From: an uncultured cyanobacterium
GTDB taxonomy: Bacteria; Cyanobacteriota; Cyanobacteriia; Phormidesmidales; Phormidesmidaceae
Assembly (NCBI GenBank): GCA_938029995.1
Contig: CALHGI010000662.1
Span: 1 to 5,833, forward strand
DNA: 5,833 bases
Direction: 5' to 3'
The notes under the pieces are model-generated. The model was not told where the DNA came from, searched no databases, and saw nothing but the letters and a program-made list of their open reading frames with translations. The translations under genes and the position numbers were made by a program. Within the stretch, counting starts at the first letter, position 1; every line of letters starts with the position of its first letter. Below are positions 5,501 through 5,833 of this stretch, piece by piece.

Positions 5501-5833
5501 CAGTGGTTACGCCAGCGCCAGCGCCAGCGCCTGCTCCGGCACCTGCGCCTGCGCCTGCTCCGGCACCTGCGCCTGCGCCCACTCCGGCCAACCCTAGTGA
5601 GGATACGCTGGCGGGTGATACGTCTGTCGGTAAGACGATTAGCCGAGATTTACTGACTGGTAGTAATGGTAATGATCGGGTGCGGGGGACCAATGCGGCT
5701 GAACGCTTTGACCTAGGAACTTCCTCTAGCTATGACATTGCGTTTGGCCAAGGTGGTGATGATGTGTTTGTGTTGAACCAGGGACGCGGACATTTGATCA
5801 TCCGTGACTTTGAGGATGGTGGCGATAAGCTGG
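2515..5833 (+). CDS. G8 / beta-helix / CBM6 / RTX-like modular surface or secreted protein (3' end missing)
   Basis: The frame runs without a stop for 1106 codons and continues past the window. The ATG at 2515 has a good ribosome-binding site, and an in-frame TAA lies at 2479. There is no Sec signal peptide; residues 1-38 contain seven His. Residues about 43-165 are a G8 domain (NGSWFAASTW start, many conserved Gly, closing SHGTVSIHG at 154-162). A segment typical after G8 follows (TLTLADVPVNWQVGDRIVL), then a right-handed parallel beta-helix to about 770, with RYALHLHRTG at 328-337, HGFW at 422-425 and Asn/Gly-rich turns such as NNVAYD and GNVAAGN. This is the core of the CEMIP/TMEM2 family. 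A Pro-rich linker includes GGHGDDNHGDHGGHG (793-807). Residues about 845-988 are a CBM6-like module (VEAELY, GEYLTYDINV, GGWQKW at 947-952, GGFNLDYVEL at 977-986). An Ala-Pro linker (1000-1024) leads to RTX-like motifs (FGQGGDDVF at 1077-1085, IIRDFEDGGDKL). It probably leaves by type I secretion and binds or processes a polysaccharide; enzyme activity is unproven. Confidence 0.9.
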   Translation, partial: MDTSMHNGNMHQVHADEPGKQAEHAAAHNLITTHNATHTAIKNGSWFAASTWKGGKIPGANAKVVIPKGIHVDYDSVSNTRLFGLRVDGHLDFATDANTKMVIDTFLVSSDGFLTIGTEDNPVQGNVKTEILIAANGAINRNWDPEQLSRGIVSHGTVSIHGQAKTSHLKVSVDPSAGDKTLTLADVPVNWQVGDRIVLTGTQYQVNGTQDEQRTITGIQGNRITLDKALSYGHKTPRSDLKAYVANQSRNIVFATENANKLPANQRGHVMFMHSDNVDVRYAEFNELGRTDKSKLLDDFKLTSGYPPKRILNGGEPITGARNNIRGRYALHLHRTGVNGDDKPAVLVGNSVVGSPGWGIVQHDSYAVLENNVAYDVFGAGFVGESGNEIGAWRNNISIKSEGRSGNEKGGAHNHDLGFGGHGFWAQGRLVEIEGNVAAGNTGSGIFYFHRGVDEIKPLTENLALPAWAKGQDSLITSDPPIMGFKDNEVFASGDGLFVIKNSQVQHHDGRTVLDGFKAWEVVQGTRLEYTAHYTLRDFDVVGTKTSLHKNAEHNGIHLFHNVEDVVFDGLRSEGFDKGVKLNKETRVVKSLNDWGYVFVDANVKNNNQDWQNLNRNVDKFVNRSDIKTGQLRFELNSGQSDFVAKSSENSALIAAQVVGTKVDSLGKTALPFGNENLGYPVYQLRSLVNDKGYYTLPNGQHAVVIDEYISDRITGDTRKYSFVVTLENKSWTKNARNLGTLNPSQLKQDNQIIPFESLSGDYPQFAKKNIQTETPRPVNPTPPVTHPPVDQGGHGDDNHGDHGGHGPEAPMNDLPPLPDTTPTPDDKPAAPVPPLEVPTSSGDGTIRVEAELYNIDDFKDINAANRGGAGDDVRRSLAVDVAGNGAGGGLNVGWISQGEYLTYDINVAEAGEYRVSANIASPLQGNHGLKVSLDGQSTKTYFGNTGGWQKWQSADGDGVLDLSAGTHTLRVDMLSGGFNLDYVELEQVSAAPAAPVVTPAPAPAPAPAPAPAPAPAPAPAPTPANPSEDTLAGDTSVGKTISRDLLTGSNGNDRVRGTNAAERFDLGTSSSYDIAFGQGGDDVFVLNQGRGHLIIRDFEDGGDKL
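3095..3102. repeat. HIP1 site GCGATCGC
   Basis: A perfect HIP1 copy inside the large gene, encoding the GDR of the segment after the G8 domain. Confidence 0.85.
4646..4653. repeat. HIP1 site GCGATCGC
   Basis: A perfect HIP1 copy inside the large gene, late in the beta-helix region (SDRI codons). Confidence 0.85.
5527..5574 (+). repeat. Perfect 24-bp tandem duplication in the Ala-Pro linker
   Basis: Two identical 24-bp units (5527-5550 and 5551-5574) each encode four Ala-Pro pairs and sit within a longer run of Ala/Pro codons (about 5512-5589). The unit is a multiple of three, so gain or loss changes linker length without breaking the frame. The exact identity, including mixed Ala codons GCG/GCT/GCA, points to recent slippage. 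It links the CBM6-like and RTX-like parts. Confidence 0.9.

Noticed and set aside
5512..5589. Possible CRISPR or satellite array
   Set aside because: The repeats have no spacers and are in-frame Ala-Pro codons of a protein linker.
2398..5693. Many open frames of 60-130 codons on the - strand
   Set aside because: They lie opposite the large + strand gene, whose domains are clear, and encode no recognisable protein. The Gly-Ala run near 5500-5590 is only the complement of the Ala-Pro codons.

Overview
The window looks cyanobacterial. Three perfect copies of the HIP1 octamer GCGATCGC occur (2281, 3095, 4646), where chance predicts about 0.1 in a window this size. Both genes encode exported-type proteins with RTX-like calcium-binding C-terminal regions, an architecture common in cyanobacteria. 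The genes have roughly mid-range GC and the spacer between them is AT-richer. I cannot name a species.

Layout. From 1 to 897 (+) lies the 3' part of a gene for a glycoside hydrolase family 9 (GH9)-like beta-glucanase that carries an RTX-type C-terminal domain; its start lies before the window. It ends at a very strong, symmetric intrinsic terminator (912-953). The next 1.56 kb (954-2514) contains no convincing protein gene. It holds several perfect hairpins, a stretch with G-runs, a T-rich stretch and candidate promoter elements. From 2515 past the right edge (+) runs one uninterrupted reading frame of at least 1106 codons. It encodes a modular protein: His-rich N-terminus, G8 domain, right-handed beta-helix related to the CEMIP/TMEM2 core, His/Asp/Gly linker, CBM6-like carbohydrate-binding module, (Ala-Pro) linker, and the beginning of an RTX-like region.

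How they may work together. Both products appear to be secreted or surface proteins that act on polysaccharides: one a hydrolase, the other a carbohydrate-binding beta-helix protein that may be an enzyme or an adhesin. The large protein has no Sec signal peptide at its N-terminus, and both have glycine/aspartate-rich C-terminal regions, so type I secretion is the likely route (inference; no transporter is visible). They lie on the same strand, but the strong terminator and long spacer argue for separate transcription. The large gene probably has its own promoter and a structured 5' leader, including one candidate NtcA-type site (GTA-N8-TAC) about 200 bp before the start codon.

I see no CRISPR array, tRNA, rRNA or recognisable insertion sequence. 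The most interesting elements are the modular G8/beta-helix/CBM6/RTX protein with its His-rich segments, and the structured spacer in front of it.
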